Of a DNA stretch of 64,000 nt, positions 34,264 to 42,633 are shown piece after piece. The stretch covers positions 3,690,501-3,754,500 of the forward strand of contig NZ_CP018870.1 of the NCBI RefSeq assembly GCF_001941845.1, read 5' to 3'. The stretch is from Streptomyces sp. TN58. Lineage in GTDB: Bacteria; Actinomycetota; Actinomycetes; Streptomycetales; Streptomycetaceae. A program made the translations under genes and the position numbers. Below the pieces are notes generated by a model. The model made no database searches and was not told where the DNA came from. It worked only from the letters and a program-made list of their open reading frames with translations. The first letter of the stretch is position 1. Every line of letters begins with the position of its first letter.

Positions 34264-35901
34264 GTAGCCGAAGATGTCGACGACGAGGTCGGCGTTGTCC
34301 CAGCCCTGGTTCCAGAAGTCGACGATGCCGTTGTTCCCGGCGCCCGCCTGGACCAGGTTCGGGACGGTCTTGCCGGCCGTCCAGTTCAGGGTCGAGGCGG
34401 TGGGGCGCGCGGGGAAGACCTGCTGGCCGTTGCGGTACTGGTCCCGCGTGTTCGGGTCCGGGGCGACCGACAGGAAGCCGGTGCCGGCGGTGTTGGTGAC
34501 GGTGGTGTTCAGCACGTACCCGGCGATTCCGGGCTCGTCCGCGGAGAGCGCCTGCCAGACGTAGCCGCGGCCCTGCATCGGGCCGTGGGGCCAGCGGGGG
34601 TCGCGGGTGTCGAGGAGCCGGACCGACGTGATCGGCATGTAGGAGGCCTTGCTGTCGCGGCTGTAGTAGCCGACGACGTCGACGATCACGTCCGTGCCGG
34701 CCCAGGCGCCGTTGCGGACGCTGATGCTGCCGTCCTTTCCGACGGGCACGATCACCGCGTTGGCGACGGTCTGGCCCGCGGTGAAGTTCACGTTCGACGT
34801 GATCGGGACGGTGCCGCCGCCGGGGAAGACGGACAGGTGGCCGGCCTCCCTCGGGTTGGTCACCGTCACGTTCAGCGCCACGGCCGTGACGCCCTCCGGA
34901 ACACCGCGCAGGCCGCCGATCCGGGTGCCGAAGGTCTGCTGTCCGGGCACCTGGCCGCGGGCGGTGCCCAGGCCCTCGCGGGTGTCGACGAACCGGACCG
35001 GGGTGACCGGGGTGTAGCCGCCGGCCTCGGTCCGGGTGAAGTAGCCGGTGACGTCCGCGATGAGGTCGACCGACTGCGAGCCGCGGTTGGCCAGCTCGAC
35101 GTAGCCGTTCTTGCCGACGGGCACGATCACCAGGTTCGGGACGGTCTGGCCCGCCTCGAAGTTGACGTTCGAGGTGGTCGGCTGCTCGGTGCCCTCCGCG
35201 AACGCCGTGATGTGCCCGGCGCTGGTGGTGTTGGTGACGGTCACGTTGAGGGCGACGGCGGTGACCCCCTCCGGTATCCCGCCGTTGCCTCCGACCTTCA
35301 CCCGGGTCGAGCCGTACGGGGCGACCTTGCCCTGGACCGCGCCGGTGCCGTTGCGGGTGTCCAGCAGGCGGGTCGGGGCGTACGCGACGAAGTCCGAGCC
35401 GGCGGTCTGGAGCTGGAAGGTGTTGGCGACCTCGGCCTGGTTGGCCGCGTCCGTGACGGTGACCTTGACGGTGTACTCGCCGAGTTCCGCGTAGGTGTGG
35501 CTGCTCTTCAGGACGGTCGATCCGTACGCGTCCAGGCCGTCGGTGCTGCCGTCGCCCCAGTCGACGGTGACCTTCAGCGTGGAGTCGGCGCTGATGACGG
35601 TGGTCTCCAGGTCGAACGCGTGGGCCGTGGTGGCCGCGGCGTTCAGGACGAGGGCCAGGTCCGGGTTGCCGGCCGCCTGCTGGGCGGCGACGCCGCCTTT
35701 GGCGCCCGGCAGGGCCGTGCGTACGGATCGTTCCGCGGGGCTCTTGAAGGTCTTCAGGCTCGGTGCCGCGGCTTTGGCCAGGTCCACGGCGGGTGCGCTC
35801 ACCCCCGGCGCGACCGGCTCCGCGGCCTGGGCGATGCCCGGCGCGAGACCAAGGGTTGCCGCGATGACGGCGACGGATATCACGAGACGGCGACTGCGCA
35901 C
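34249..35901 (-). CDS. Secreted protein with PKD-like domain and three beta repeats
   Basis: A 550-residue exported protein. Signal peptide with Ala-rich core (LVISVAVIAATLGLAPGIAQAA), a PKD-like domain (VDWGDGSTDGLDAYGS, YAELGEYTVKVTVTDAA), then three repeats of about 125 residues, each starting R(L/F)(L/V)DTR and including ALNVTVTN, a SNVNFxAGQTVxN-type strand and ending DVxGYY/F. Such repeats occur in actinobacterial surface proteins; the function is unknown, with adhesion or carbohydrate binding as guesses. I prefer the GTG at 35901 because GGGGGGA lies 5 nt upstream; ATG at 35913 has no ribosome site. Confidence 0.85.
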   Translation of the reverse strand: MRSRRLVISVAVIAATLGLAPGIAQAAEPVAPGVSAPAVDLAKAAAPSLKTFKSPAERSVRTALPGAKGGVAAQQAAGNPDLALVLNAAATTAHAFDLETTVISADSTLKVTVDWGDGSTDGLDAYGSTVLKSSHTYAELGEYTVKVTVTDAANQAEVANTFQLQTAGSDFVAYAPTRLLDTRNGTGAVQGKVAPYGSTRVKVGGNGGIPEGVTAVALNVTVTNTTSAGHITAFAEGTEQPTTSNVNFEAGQTVPNLVIVPVGKNGYVELANRGSQSVDLIADVTGYFTRTEAGGYTPVTPVRFVDTREGLGTARGQVPGQQTFGTRIGGLRGVPEGVTAVALNVTVTNPREAGHLSVFPGGGTVPITSNVNFTAGQTVANAVIVPVGKDGSISVRNGAWAGTDVIVDVVGYYSRDSKASYMPITSVRLLDTRDPRWPHGPMQGRGYVWQALSADEPGIAGYVLNTTVTNTAGTGFLSVAPDPNTRDQYRNGQQVFPARPTASTLNWTAGKTVPNLVQAGAGNNGIVDFWNQGWDNADLVVDIFGYYESN

Positions 35902-35940
35902 CGGTCCCCCCATTTTGTTCTGTTTTCCGACACCAACTGG

Positions 35941-35965
35941 TCAAGTGATCAAGTGATCAAGTGAT
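35941..35965. repeat. 8-bp tandem repeat upstream of secreted-protein gene
   Basis: TCAAGTGA three times plus TCAGA. On the minus strand it gives TTGATC/TTGACC every 8 bp, 40 nt before the start, so it may be a -35 region or an operator. The unit contains TGATCA palindromes. Confidence 0.7.
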
Positions 35966-36043
35966 CAGATTACCGAGAGGGCCGGCCGACTCGGCCAGGT
36001 GTCTCATGCCTGGTCAACGCCGGCGCCAGGACGGCAGCTTCCG

Positions 36044-36922
36044 CTACCAGGCCAGCTGGGAGATCTCCTCCGCCACGACCGCGCAGGCGTCCGCCGCCGG
36101 GTCGATCAGCGGGAAGTGGCCCACGCCGTCGAGCAGGGTCAGCCCCACCATCTCGCCCGCCTTGGCCGCCGCCGCCACGTACGCCTCGGACACCTGCTGC
36201 GGCACCACGATGTCGTCCCGCCCCTGGACTACGGCTGTGGCGATGCCCGTCGGCAGCAGGGACGCCGGGTCGGCGGACGGCAGCCGCTCCTCCCAGTGGT
36301 CCGCGCCGCCCAGCAGCTGCGCGCTCGCGCCGCCGCACACGCCCAGCTCCTCCGCCACCGCGAAGTCGGCGATCGGCGCCAGCGCCACCACCCCGCGCAG
36401 CATCGGCGGGGCGGTCAGCCGCCACGGGGAGCCGTACGGGAGGACGTGCCGGGCCGCGGCCCACAGCGCGAGGTGGCCGCCCGCCGAGTGGCCGGTGACG
36501 ACCACGCGGCGGACGTCGGCCTGCGGCAGGGCGGTCGCGGCGAGGCCCGGAAGCGCGTCCATCGCGGCGGCGACGTCGTCGAAGGTCTCCGGCCAGCGCC
36601 CGGCCACCGGCGCCTCGGCGTTCTGGTGCGGCAGGGAACTGCCACGCCGGTACTCCACGTTGGCTACGGCGAAACCGCGCCGGGCCAGGAAGTCCGCGAA
36701 GGGGGTGATGTGCTGCCGGTCGTAGGGCGCCCGCCACGCTCCGCCGTGCAGGACCACCACCAGCGGCACCGGGTCCGCGCTCTCGCCGCGCGGGGCGTAG
36801 AAGTCGACGACGTGGTCGGGGTGTTGCCCGTACGCGGCCGTGGCGTCCGGGGCCACCGCCGGATGCGCGAAGGCCGAGGCGGCCTCGGCGGCGTCCCGTT
36901 CCACGGCGGCGGGGTCCGTCAT
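36044..36922 (-). CDS. Alpha/beta hydrolase, probable N-formylkynurenine formamidase
   Basis: A 292-residue hydrolase with the HGGxW motif (HGGAW, about residues 59-63) that marks the eukaryotic-type arylformamidase family. The triad is Ser in TGHSAGGH, Asp in GRDDIVVP and His in GVGHFPL. The gene follows tryptophan 2,3-dioxygenase and kynureninase genes on the same strand, so it most likely removes formate from N-formylkynurenine. It is not related to the metal-dependent KynB. A hairpin at 37037 separates it from kynU, so it may have its own promoter. Confidence 0.83.
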   Translation of the reverse strand: MTDPAAVERDAAEAASAFAHPAVAPDATAAYGQHPDHVVDFYAPRGESADPVPLVVVLHGGAWRAPYDRQHITPFADFLARRGFAVANVEYRRGSSLPHQNAEAPVAGRWPETFDDVAAAMDALPGLAATALPQADVRRVVVTGHSAGGHLALWAAARHVLPYGSPWRLTAPPMLRGVVALAPIADFAVAEELGVCGGASAQLLGGADHWEERLPSADPASLLPTGIATAVVQGRDDIVVPQQVSEAYVAAAAKAGEMVGLTLLDGVGHFPLIDPAADACAVVAEEISQLAW

Positions 36923-37036
36923 CGGCTCAACCTTTCGGTAACGCGTGGGACAGCGGGGACAGATGTTCCGGTGTTCCGGCAGAGCGGGACCGTATCAGTC
37001 TGGAACGGGCGGTTCTGTGCAGGGCCCGGAATACGA

Positions 37037-37070
37037 CAGGGCGGACGGAGCCGTGGCCCCGCCCGCCCTG
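37037..37070. terminator. Hairpin after kynU
   Basis: CAGGGCGG (37037-37044) pairs with CCGCCCTG (37063-37070), with further partial pairing inside. It lies 24 nt past the kynU stop and may partly terminate before the formamidase gene. Confidence 0.55.
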
Positions 37071-37093
37071 CGATGTGACGTTTCGCTACCGCG

Positions 37094-38368
37094 TCACCCG
37101 AAAATGTGACCCAGCGTGCGCGCAGCGCGCTCCACGTCGGCGAATCCGACGTAGAGCGGGGTGAAGCCGAAGCGAAGGACGTCCGGTGCGCGGAAGTCGC
37201 CGATGACGCCCCGGGAGATGAGCTCACCCATGACCTCGCGGGCGTTCCCGGTGCGCAGCGAGACCTGGCTGCCGCGGTGCTCGTGCTCGGCCGGGGTGAC
37301 CGGTTCGACCAGGCCCTGCGGGACGTACGCCGCCACACATTCGAGGAAGAAGTCGGTCAGGGCGAGGGACTTGGCGCGCACCGCCTCGACACAGACGCCG
37401 TCCCAGGCGTCGAGTGCCGCCTCCAGCGCCAGCATGGACAGGATGTCCGGTGTGCCGACGCGAGCGCGGCTCGCGCCCGGCGCCGCCTCGTAGGCCGGGG
37501 TCATCGCGAAGGGATCCGCGTGGCCGTTCCAGCCGGGCAGGGGCGAGTCGAAGGCGTCCTGGTGACGGGTGGCTATGTAGAGGTACGCGGGGGCGCCGGG
37601 GCCTCCGTTGAGGTACTTGTACGTGCAGCCGACCGCCAGGTCGACGCCGTGCGCGTCCAGGCCCACGGGCAGGGCGCCCGCGGAGTGGCAGAGGTCCCAC
37701 ACGGTGACCGCGCCGGCGGCGCGGGCCGCCGCCGTGAGGGCCGGCAGGTCGTGGAGGCGGCCGGTGCGGTAGTCGACGTGGTTGAGGAGGACCACGGCGG
37801 TGTCCGCGTCCATCGCCTCCGCCGCGTGCGACGGATCGACGGGGACGACGGTCAGCCCGGTCAGCCGGGCCGCCGACTGGGCGATGTAGCCGTCGGTGGG
37901 GAAGGTGGCGGCGTCGACCAGCATCCTGGTCCGGCCGGGTGCCGCGAGGCGGGCGGCGCCGACGAGGGCCTTGAAGAGGTTGACGCTGGTGGAGTCGCCG
38001 ACGACCACCTGGCCGGCGGCGGCGCCGACCAGAGGGGCGATCTTGTCGCCTGTCCGCTCGGGCGCGGTCCACCAGCCGCTCTCCTCCCACGAGCGGATCA
38101 GGAGTTCGCCCCACTGGCGGGCGACGACGTCCGCGGTGGTGGCGGCGACACCGGCCGGGAGTGCGCCGAGCGAGTTGCCGTCGAGGTAGACGACTCCGTC
38201 GGGCAGGACGAAGCGCTCGCGCAGCTTCGCGAGCTCGTCGGCGGCGTCCAGGGCGGCGGCGCGGTCACGCAGGTCGGCGGCGCCACCCGGCAGGTCGGCG
38301 GCGCCACCCGGCGGCTCCGTGGCACGGCCGGACAGCTCGGGGGCGCGGTCCGTGGACGTGTCAGACAT
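37094..38368 (-). CDS. kynU: Kynureninase
   Basis: A 424-residue PLP enzyme cleaving kynurenine to anthranilate and alanine. Motifs: YLDGNSLGALP, DSTSVNLFKAL, LLNHVDYRTG, VWDLCHSAGALPVGL, and the Schiff-base Lys in CTYKYLNGGPGAPAY. The C-terminal RFGFTPLY is also typical. The N-terminal 35 residues include a PGGAADL duplication absent from most homologues. Its ATG overlaps the kynA stop by 8 bp (ATGTCTGA), so the two are coupled. Supplies anthranilate or degrades tryptophan. Confidence 0.95.
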   Translation of the reverse strand: MSDTSTDRAPELSGRATEPPGGAADLPGGAADLRDRAAALDAADELAKLRERFVLPDGVVYLDGNSLGALPAGVAATTADVVARQWGELLIRSWEESGWWTAPERTGDKIAPLVGAAAGQVVVGDSTSVNLFKALVGAARLAAPGRTRMLVDAATFPTDGYIAQSAARLTGLTVVPVDPSHAAEAMDADTAVVLLNHVDYRTGRLHDLPALTAAARAAGAVTVWDLCHSAGALPVGLDAHGVDLAVGCTYKYLNGGPGAPAYLYIATRHQDAFDSPLPGWNGHADPFAMTPAYEAAPGASRARVGTPDILSMLALEAALDAWDGVCVEAVRAKSLALTDFFLECVAAYVPQGLVEPVTPAEHEHRGSQVSLRTGNAREVMGELISRGVIGDFRAPDVLRFGFTPLYVGFADVERAARTLGHIFG

Positions 38369-39206
38369 GGCTGCGCGCCGTCCAGAGCTCCGGGAAGACG
38401 TTCTTCGTCGCGCGCTTCTCCAGCCAGGCCACGCCGGCGGAGCCTCCGGTGCCGGTCTTCGCGCCCATCGCGCGGCGGGTGGCGACCAGGTGGTCGTTGC
38501 GCCAGCGCCAGACGAGCTCGGCGACGTCGGTGAGGACCTCGCCGAGGCGGTGGAGGTCCAGGTTCTCGTCCGGGGAGGCGTACAGGGCGGTCCAGACGGC
38601 TTCGACCTCGGGAGAGGCCTCGTAGCGCAGCGACAGGTCGCGGTTCAGTACGGACTCCGGGACGGGAAGGCCGCGGCGGGCCAGCAGGCGCAGCACCTCG
38701 TCGTAGAGGCTGGGCTCCTGGAGGGCCTTCTCCAGCTCCGCGTGGACGCGCGGCGCGCCCCGGTGCGGGACGAGCATGGACGCCGACTTGTCGCCGAGCA
38801 GGAACTCCATCCGGCGGTACATCGCCGACTGGAAACCGGAACCCTCACCGAGGGCGCCGCGGTAGGAGTTGAACTGCGCCGGGGTGAGCTGGGCGAGCGG
38901 GCGCCAGGAGGCGTTGAGGGCCTCCAGCTCACGAAGGGAACGTTTCAGCGCGTCCATCGCGACCGGGATGCGGTCCTCGCGCAGAGCCTTCGCGGCGGTT
39001 TCCCACTCGTGGACGATGACCGTGAACCACAGCTCCATGACCTGGGTGGTGACCAGGAAGACCATCTCGCCCGGGTCGTCCGAGCGGAGCTGCTGGAGGT
39101 GGGTGAGAACGTCCGCCTGGACGTAGTCCTCGTACGGGGTCGTGCCGTCGAAGTCGAGGTTCGGGGTGTCCCCGCCGACTCCGGAGGCATCAAGGGTGTT
39201 CGACAT
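38361..39206 (-). CDS. kynA: Tryptophan 2,3-dioxygenase
   Basis: A 281-residue heme enzyme that opens the indole ring of tryptophan to N-formylkynurenine. Visible: TPYEDYVQADVLTHLQQLRS (distal His in HLQQL), QVMELWFTVIVHE, FQSAMYRRMEFLLGDK, RWRNDHLVATRRAMG (proximal His) and GTGGSAGVAWL. The length is normal. The ATG at 39206 has GAGGAGAC upstream. First gene of the kynurenine set; no obvious regulator is next to it. Confidence 0.96.
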   Translation of the reverse strand: MSNTLDASGVGGDTPNLDFDGTTPYEDYVQADVLTHLQQLRSDDPGEMVFLVTTQVMELWFTVIVHEWETAAKALREDRIPVAMDALKRSLRELEALNASWRPLAQLTPAQFNSYRGALGEGSGFQSAMYRRMEFLLGDKSASMLVPHRGAPRVHAELEKALQEPSLYDEVLRLLARRGLPVPESVLNRDLSLRYEASPEVEAVWTALYASPDENLDLHRLGEVLTDVAELVWRWRNDHLVATRRAMGAKTGTGGSAGVAWLEKRATKNVFPELWTARSHV

Positions 39207-39372
39207 CGCTGTCTCCTCGACACGTGCTTCCGGGTAGCGGTCCGCTCCTTCCGTGAGGTGAGTGGAGCCCCGGTCCCCTGCCCGCATCATAGGACGCCGC
39301 CACGCCGACGCTCCAGCGGGGAGTGACGCAGACCACACGACAAGCCCGCGCGCCACTCCCCGCTGTACGGCC

Positions 39373-39786
39373 TCAGGCGCTCAGCGTGTCCGCGGCCGTC
39401 TGCGACGAGTCGCGCAGGAAGGTCGTGCAGCGCTCGTACTCCTCCTTCTCGCCGATCGCCTCGGCGGCGCGGGCCAGGGCGTGCAGGGCGCGCAGGAAGC
39501 CACGGTTCGGCTCGTGCTCCCACGGGACCGGGCCGTGGCCCTTCCACCCGGCGCGGCGCAGCGCGTCGAGACCGCGGTGGTAACCCGTACGGGCGTAGGC
39601 GTACGACTCCACCGTGCTGCCGGCGGCGAAGGCCTCGTCGGCGAGGACCGCCCAGGCGAGGGAGGAGGTGGGGTGCGCGGCGGCGACCTCGACGGCCGGG
39701 GTGCCGGCGGCGATGGCCTCCCGGCCGGGCTCGTCGGGGAGGTGGGTGGGGGCGGGGCCCCCGAGGAGGTTCTGGTGAATGGACAT
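39373..39786 (-). CDS. DUF3151 protein
   Basis: A 137-residue helical protein (MSIHQNLLGGPAPTHLP at the start; LAWAVLADEAFAAG, YAYARTGYHRGLDALRRAGW in the middle). From memory this is DUF3151, an actinobacterial family of unknown function commonly found beside fructose-bisphosphate aldolase, as here. The tandem helices suggest a TPR-like protein-binding role. CAGACT 6 nt before the ATG at 39786 may be a -10 of a leaderless message. Confidence 0.85.
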   Translation of the reverse strand: MSIHQNLLGGPAPTHLPDEPGREAIAAGTPAVEVAAAHPTSSLAWAVLADEAFAAGSTVESYAYARTGYHRGLDALRRAGWKGHGPVPWEHEPNRGFLRALHALARAAEAIGEKEEYERCTTFLRDSSQTAADTLSA

Positions 39787-39950
39787 GCCCCCAGTCTGCC
39801 GGGTGCGGTGATCCGCAAAACCCGCGCTGTCCCCTGGCTCCGCCCGGCCCGGCGGGTGCAGGACCTCGGGGGCGTAGGGCCGGGCCCTCGGGGGCGGCGC
39901 GCCGGGGCGGTATCCGCGGAACCCGCCGTCCTCTGGTCAGCCCCGGCCCG

Positions 39951-40154
39951 GGGGCGGAGGCCACGCGGGACCTCGGCTGCGCCGGACTGCGGGGCGCGGT
40001 GATCCGCAAAACGCGCGCTGTCCCCTGGCTCCGCCCGGCCCGCCGGGGGCGGAGGCCCCCAGGGCAGTGGCGCTGCGGGCGTGGAGGGCGCGGCCCTCGG
40101 GCGGTACGCCCAGTGCGTGGCCACGCGAACCCGGGCGTTAGCGGCACGCCAGGG
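39951..40154. repeat. Long direct repeat, copy 1
   Basis: 204 bp nearly identical to 40275-40480 (offset about 324 bp; a handful of substitutions and two single-base indels). It contains one type A unit plus the segment GGCAGTGGCGCTGCGGGCGT. Confidence 0.85.
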
Positions 40155-40274
40155 CTCCGCGGAACCCGCCGTCCTCTGGTCAGCCCCGGCCCGGGGCGGA
40201 GGCCACGGCGCGGCCGGGGGAGGGCGCGGCCCTCCCGCGGCCGGGGGAGGGCGCGGCCCTCGGGTGCCCCGCCG

Positions 40275-40480
40275 GGGGCGGAGGCCACGCGGGACCTCGG
40301 CTGCGCCGGACAGCGGGGCGCGGTGATCCGCAAAACCCGCGCTGTCCCCTGGCTCCGCCCGGCCCGCCGGGGGCGGAAGCCCCCAGGGCAGTGGCGCTGC
40401 GGGCGTGGAGGGCGCGGCCCCTCGGGCGGTACGCCCAGTGCGTGGCCACGCGGGACCCGGGCGTCAGCGGCACGCCAGGG
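40275..40480. repeat. Long direct repeat, copy 2
   Basis: 206-bp second copy of 39951-40154. The pair shows that the array grew by segmental duplication. Confidence 0.85.
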
Positions 40481-40690
40481 CGATGATCCGCACAACCCGC
40501 CATCCCCTGGCCCGGCCCGCCGTGGGTGGAGGACTCGGGGGCGGCGGCGCGCCGGGGTGGTATCCGCGGAACCCGCCATCCTCTGGTCAGCCCCGGCCCG
40601 GGGGCGGAGGCCCTGGGAGCGGCGGGGTGGAGGGCGCAGCCCTCGGGAGCCGCGCCGGGGCGGCGGCCACGGGCCGGCGGGGGCAGGCGG

Positions 40691-40730
40691 AAGGCCCGGC
40701 CTCGTCCTGCGAGAGGACGGGCCGGGCCTT
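40691..40730. terminator. fba terminator
   Basis: AAGGCCCGGCC (40691-40701) pairs with GGCCGGGCCTT (40720-40730), and GTCCT/AGGAC extend the stem; loop GCGAG. Downstream of fba on the minus strand. Confidence 0.8.
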
Positions 40731-40750
40731 GGGGGCCGACTGCTGCCGCG

Positions 40751-40796
40751 GCGGCAGCCGTCGGCTACTTCAAGCGGCAGCCGTCGGCTACTTCAG
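40751..40796. repeat. 23-bp tandem duplication over the fba stop codon
   Basis: Two adjacent 23-bp copies (40751-40773, 40774-40796) differing only in the last base. The second holds the fba stop (40788-40790). Confidence 0.88.
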
Positions 40797-41810
40797 CTTG
40801 GTGCCGCTGGAGCGCAGGTTCGCGCACGCCTCGGCGACACGCGCGGCCATGCCCGCCTCGGCGGCCTTGCCCCAGGTGCGCGGGTCGTACTTCGACTTGG
40901 TGCCGACCTCGCCGTCGACCTTCAGGACACCGGCGTAGTTGGTGAACATGTGGTCCACGACCGGGCGGGTGAAGGCGTACTGGGTGTCGGTGTCCAGGTT
41001 CATCTTCACGACGCCGTTCTCCAGCGCGGTGGCGATCTCCTCGGCCGTGGAGCCCGAACCGCCGTGGAAGACGAAGTCGAACGGCGAGGCCTTACCGAAC
41101 TTCTCGGCGACACCGGCCTGGAGGTCCTTGAGGAGCTCGGGGCGCAGGACGACGTTGCCCGGCTTGTAGACGCCGTGGACGTTGCCGAAGGAGGCGGCCA
41201 GCAGGTAGCGGCCCTTCTCGCCCAGGCCCAGGGCCTCGGCGGTACGGATCGCGTCCTCGACGGTGGTGTAGAGCTCGTCGTTGATCTCGTGGCTGACGCC
41301 GTCCTCCTCGCCGCCGGTCGGGGTGATCTCGACCTCAAGGATGATCTTCGCCGCGACGGCCTTGGCGAGCAGCTCCTGGCCGATGGCCAGGTTGTCGGCC
41401 AGGGTCTCGGCGGAGCCGTCCCACATGTGCGACTGGAAGAGCGGGTTCAGACCGCGGGCGACGCGCTCGGCGGAGATGTCCAGCAGCGGACGTACGTACC
41501 CGTCGAGCTTGTCCTTGGGGCAGTGGTCCGTGTGCAGGGCGACGGTGATGTCGTACTTGGCGGCGACGATGTGCGCGAACTCGGCCAGGGCGACGGCGCC
41601 GGTGACCATGTCCTTGTTGTGCTGGCCACCCAGGAACTCCGCACCACCGGTGGAGATCTGGATGATGCCGTCGCTCTCGGCCTCCGCGAAGCCCCGCAGC
41701 GCGGCGTGCAGGGTCTGGGACGACGTCACGTTGATGGCCGGGTAGGCGAACTTGCCTGCCTTCGCCCGGTCGAGCATCTCGTTGTAGACCTCGGGGGTTG
41801 CGATGGGCAT
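40788..41810 (-). CDS. fba: Class II fructose-bisphosphate aldolase
   Basis: A 340-residue zinc aldolase of glycolysis and gluconeogenesis. Motifs: HTDHCPKDKLDGYVRPLL (zinc His and catalytic Asp), LEVEITPTGGEEDG (Glu), SFGNVHGVYKPG (His), FVFHGGSGS (His) and KMNLDTDTQ. The length fits the FbaA type. The ATG at 41810 has AAGGAG upstream; the longer frame to 41906 lacks support. A tandem duplication covers the stop codon and a terminator follows. Confidence 0.97.
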   Translation of the reverse strand: MPIATPEVYNEMLDRAKAGKFAYPAINVTSSQTLHAALRGFAEAESDGIIQISTGGAEFLGGQHNKDMVTGAVALAEFAHIVAAKYDITVALHTDHCPKDKLDGYVRPLLDISAERVARGLNPLFQSHMWDGSAETLADNLAIGQELLAKAVAAKIILEVEITPTGGEEDGVSHEINDELYTTVEDAIRTAEALGLGEKGRYLLAASFGNVHGVYKPGNVVLRPELLKDLQAGVAEKFGKASPFDFVFHGGSGSTAEEIATALENGVVKMNLDTDTQYAFTRPVVDHMFTNYAGVLKVDGEVGTKSKYDPRTWGKAAEAGMAARVAEACANLRSSGTKLK

Positions 41811-41950
41811 CTGTCCGCTCCTTGGATGTGCGGGGAGTGTGCTTATTGCGGGCCCTGACCTGGGGGCGACGTCATCGTCGCGCCTATCTTTCCAGACTCC
41901 GCGCAAGGGTCCAGCCCGCCTGTCTCACGTGGTGGGCGAACGGCCCGGGA

Positions 41951-41966
41951 TGTTTCACGTGAAACA
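41951..41966. promoter_or_regulatory. parS centromere site within a 40-bp palindrome
   Basis: TGTTTCACGTGAAACA is a perfect match to the Streptomyces parS consensus (GTTTCACGTGAAAC core), to which ParB binds. It sits at the centre of a perfect 40-bp palindrome (41939-41978) in the intergenic region between pyrE and fba, so the same DNA can also fold as a terminator. Streptomyces parS sites cluster around oriC. Confidence 0.9.
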
Positions 41967-42048
41967 TCCCGGGCCGTTGGGAAAGGCCAGGTCAGACCGG
42001 CCTCAAGGGCGGCCGAGGGCCTTTGCGGCCCGTTGTCGCGGTGGCCGG

Positions 42049-42612
42049 TCAGGACAGCCCGAGGTCATCGAGGCGGTAACCGGTGAGGTAGCGCAGACCC
42101 GCCTCGGCGATCGCGTCGGCCGCACCGCGGTCGACGATCGTGGCCACGGCGACGACCTCGCCGCCGGCCTCGCGGACGGCCTCGACGGCGGTCAGCGGGG
42201 ACCCGCCGGTGGTCGAGGTGTCCTCGACCACCAGGCAGCGCTTGCCCTTCACGTCGGTGCCCTCGATGCGCCGCTGCATGCCGTGGGCCTTCTGCGCCTT
42301 GCGGACGACGAAGGCGTCCAGGCGCTGACCGCGCGCGGCGGAGGCGTGCAGCATCGAGGTGGCGACCGGGTCGGCGCCGAGGGTCAGGCCGCCGACGCAG
42401 TCGAAGTCGAGCTCGGCGGTGAGGTCGAGCATGACCTGGCCGACCAGCGGGGCCGCCTCGCCGTCGAGGGTGATCCGGCGGAGGTCGATGTAGTAGTCGG
42501 CCTCCTTGCCGGAGGAGAGGGTCACCCTGCCGTGCACAACGGCCTTGTCCTTGATCTGCTGGAGAAGCGCATCCCGTGTGCCTGCCGGCCTTGCTTCGTT
42601 GACGTCACTCAT
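42049..42612 (-). CDS. pyrE: Orotate phosphoribosyltransferase
   Basis: A 187-residue enzyme making OMP from orotate and PRPP. It has the substrate region VTLSSGKEADYYIDLR, the VRKAQKAHGMQRRIEG loop and the PRPP signature CLVVEDTSTTGGS. The start ATG is at 42612; it follows the aldose epimerase gene by 21 bp on the same strand, so they may be co-transcribed. parS lies 82 bp downstream. Confidence 0.96.
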   Translation of the reverse strand: MSDVNEARPAGTRDALLQQIKDKAVVHGRVTLSSGKEADYYIDLRRITLDGEAAPLVGQVMLDLTAELDFDCVGGLTLGADPVATSMLHASAARGQRLDAFVVRKAQKAHGMQRRIEGTDVKGKRCLVVEDTSTTGGSPLTAVEAVREAGGEVVAVATIVDRGAADAIAEAGLRYLTGYRLDDLGLS

Positions 42613-42633
42613 GCCGACGAGCTTAATTGCGGG

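Larger units (their letters stand above)
39800..40640. repeat. Non-coding array of two alternating GC-rich repeat types
   Basis: The 1,001 bp between DUF3151 and fba contain no credible gene. It is built from about seven units of 50-60 bp. Type A (GGTGATCCGCAAAACCCGC then a GGCTCCGCCC/GGGCGGAG hairpin) starts near 39807, 39998, 40322 and 40482. Type B (GGTATCCGCGGAACCCGCC then CCCCGGCCCGGGGGCGG) starts near 39908, 40154 and 40558. Copies A and B share the core ATCCGC-AACCCGC and a following hairpin. Open frames crossing it are shadows. Confidence 0.85.

Noticed and set aside
39800..40640. Possible CRISPR array in the repeat-rich region
   Set aside because: Units are unequal, spacers are not uniform in length, repeats diverge, and part is a 204-bp segmental duplication. 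No cas genes are present.
39999..41858. A 619-codon open frame on the + strand across the repeat array and opposite fba
   Set aside because: It runs through non-coding repeats and antisense to a clear aldolase; high GC keeps antisense frames open. It has no family motif or plausible start.
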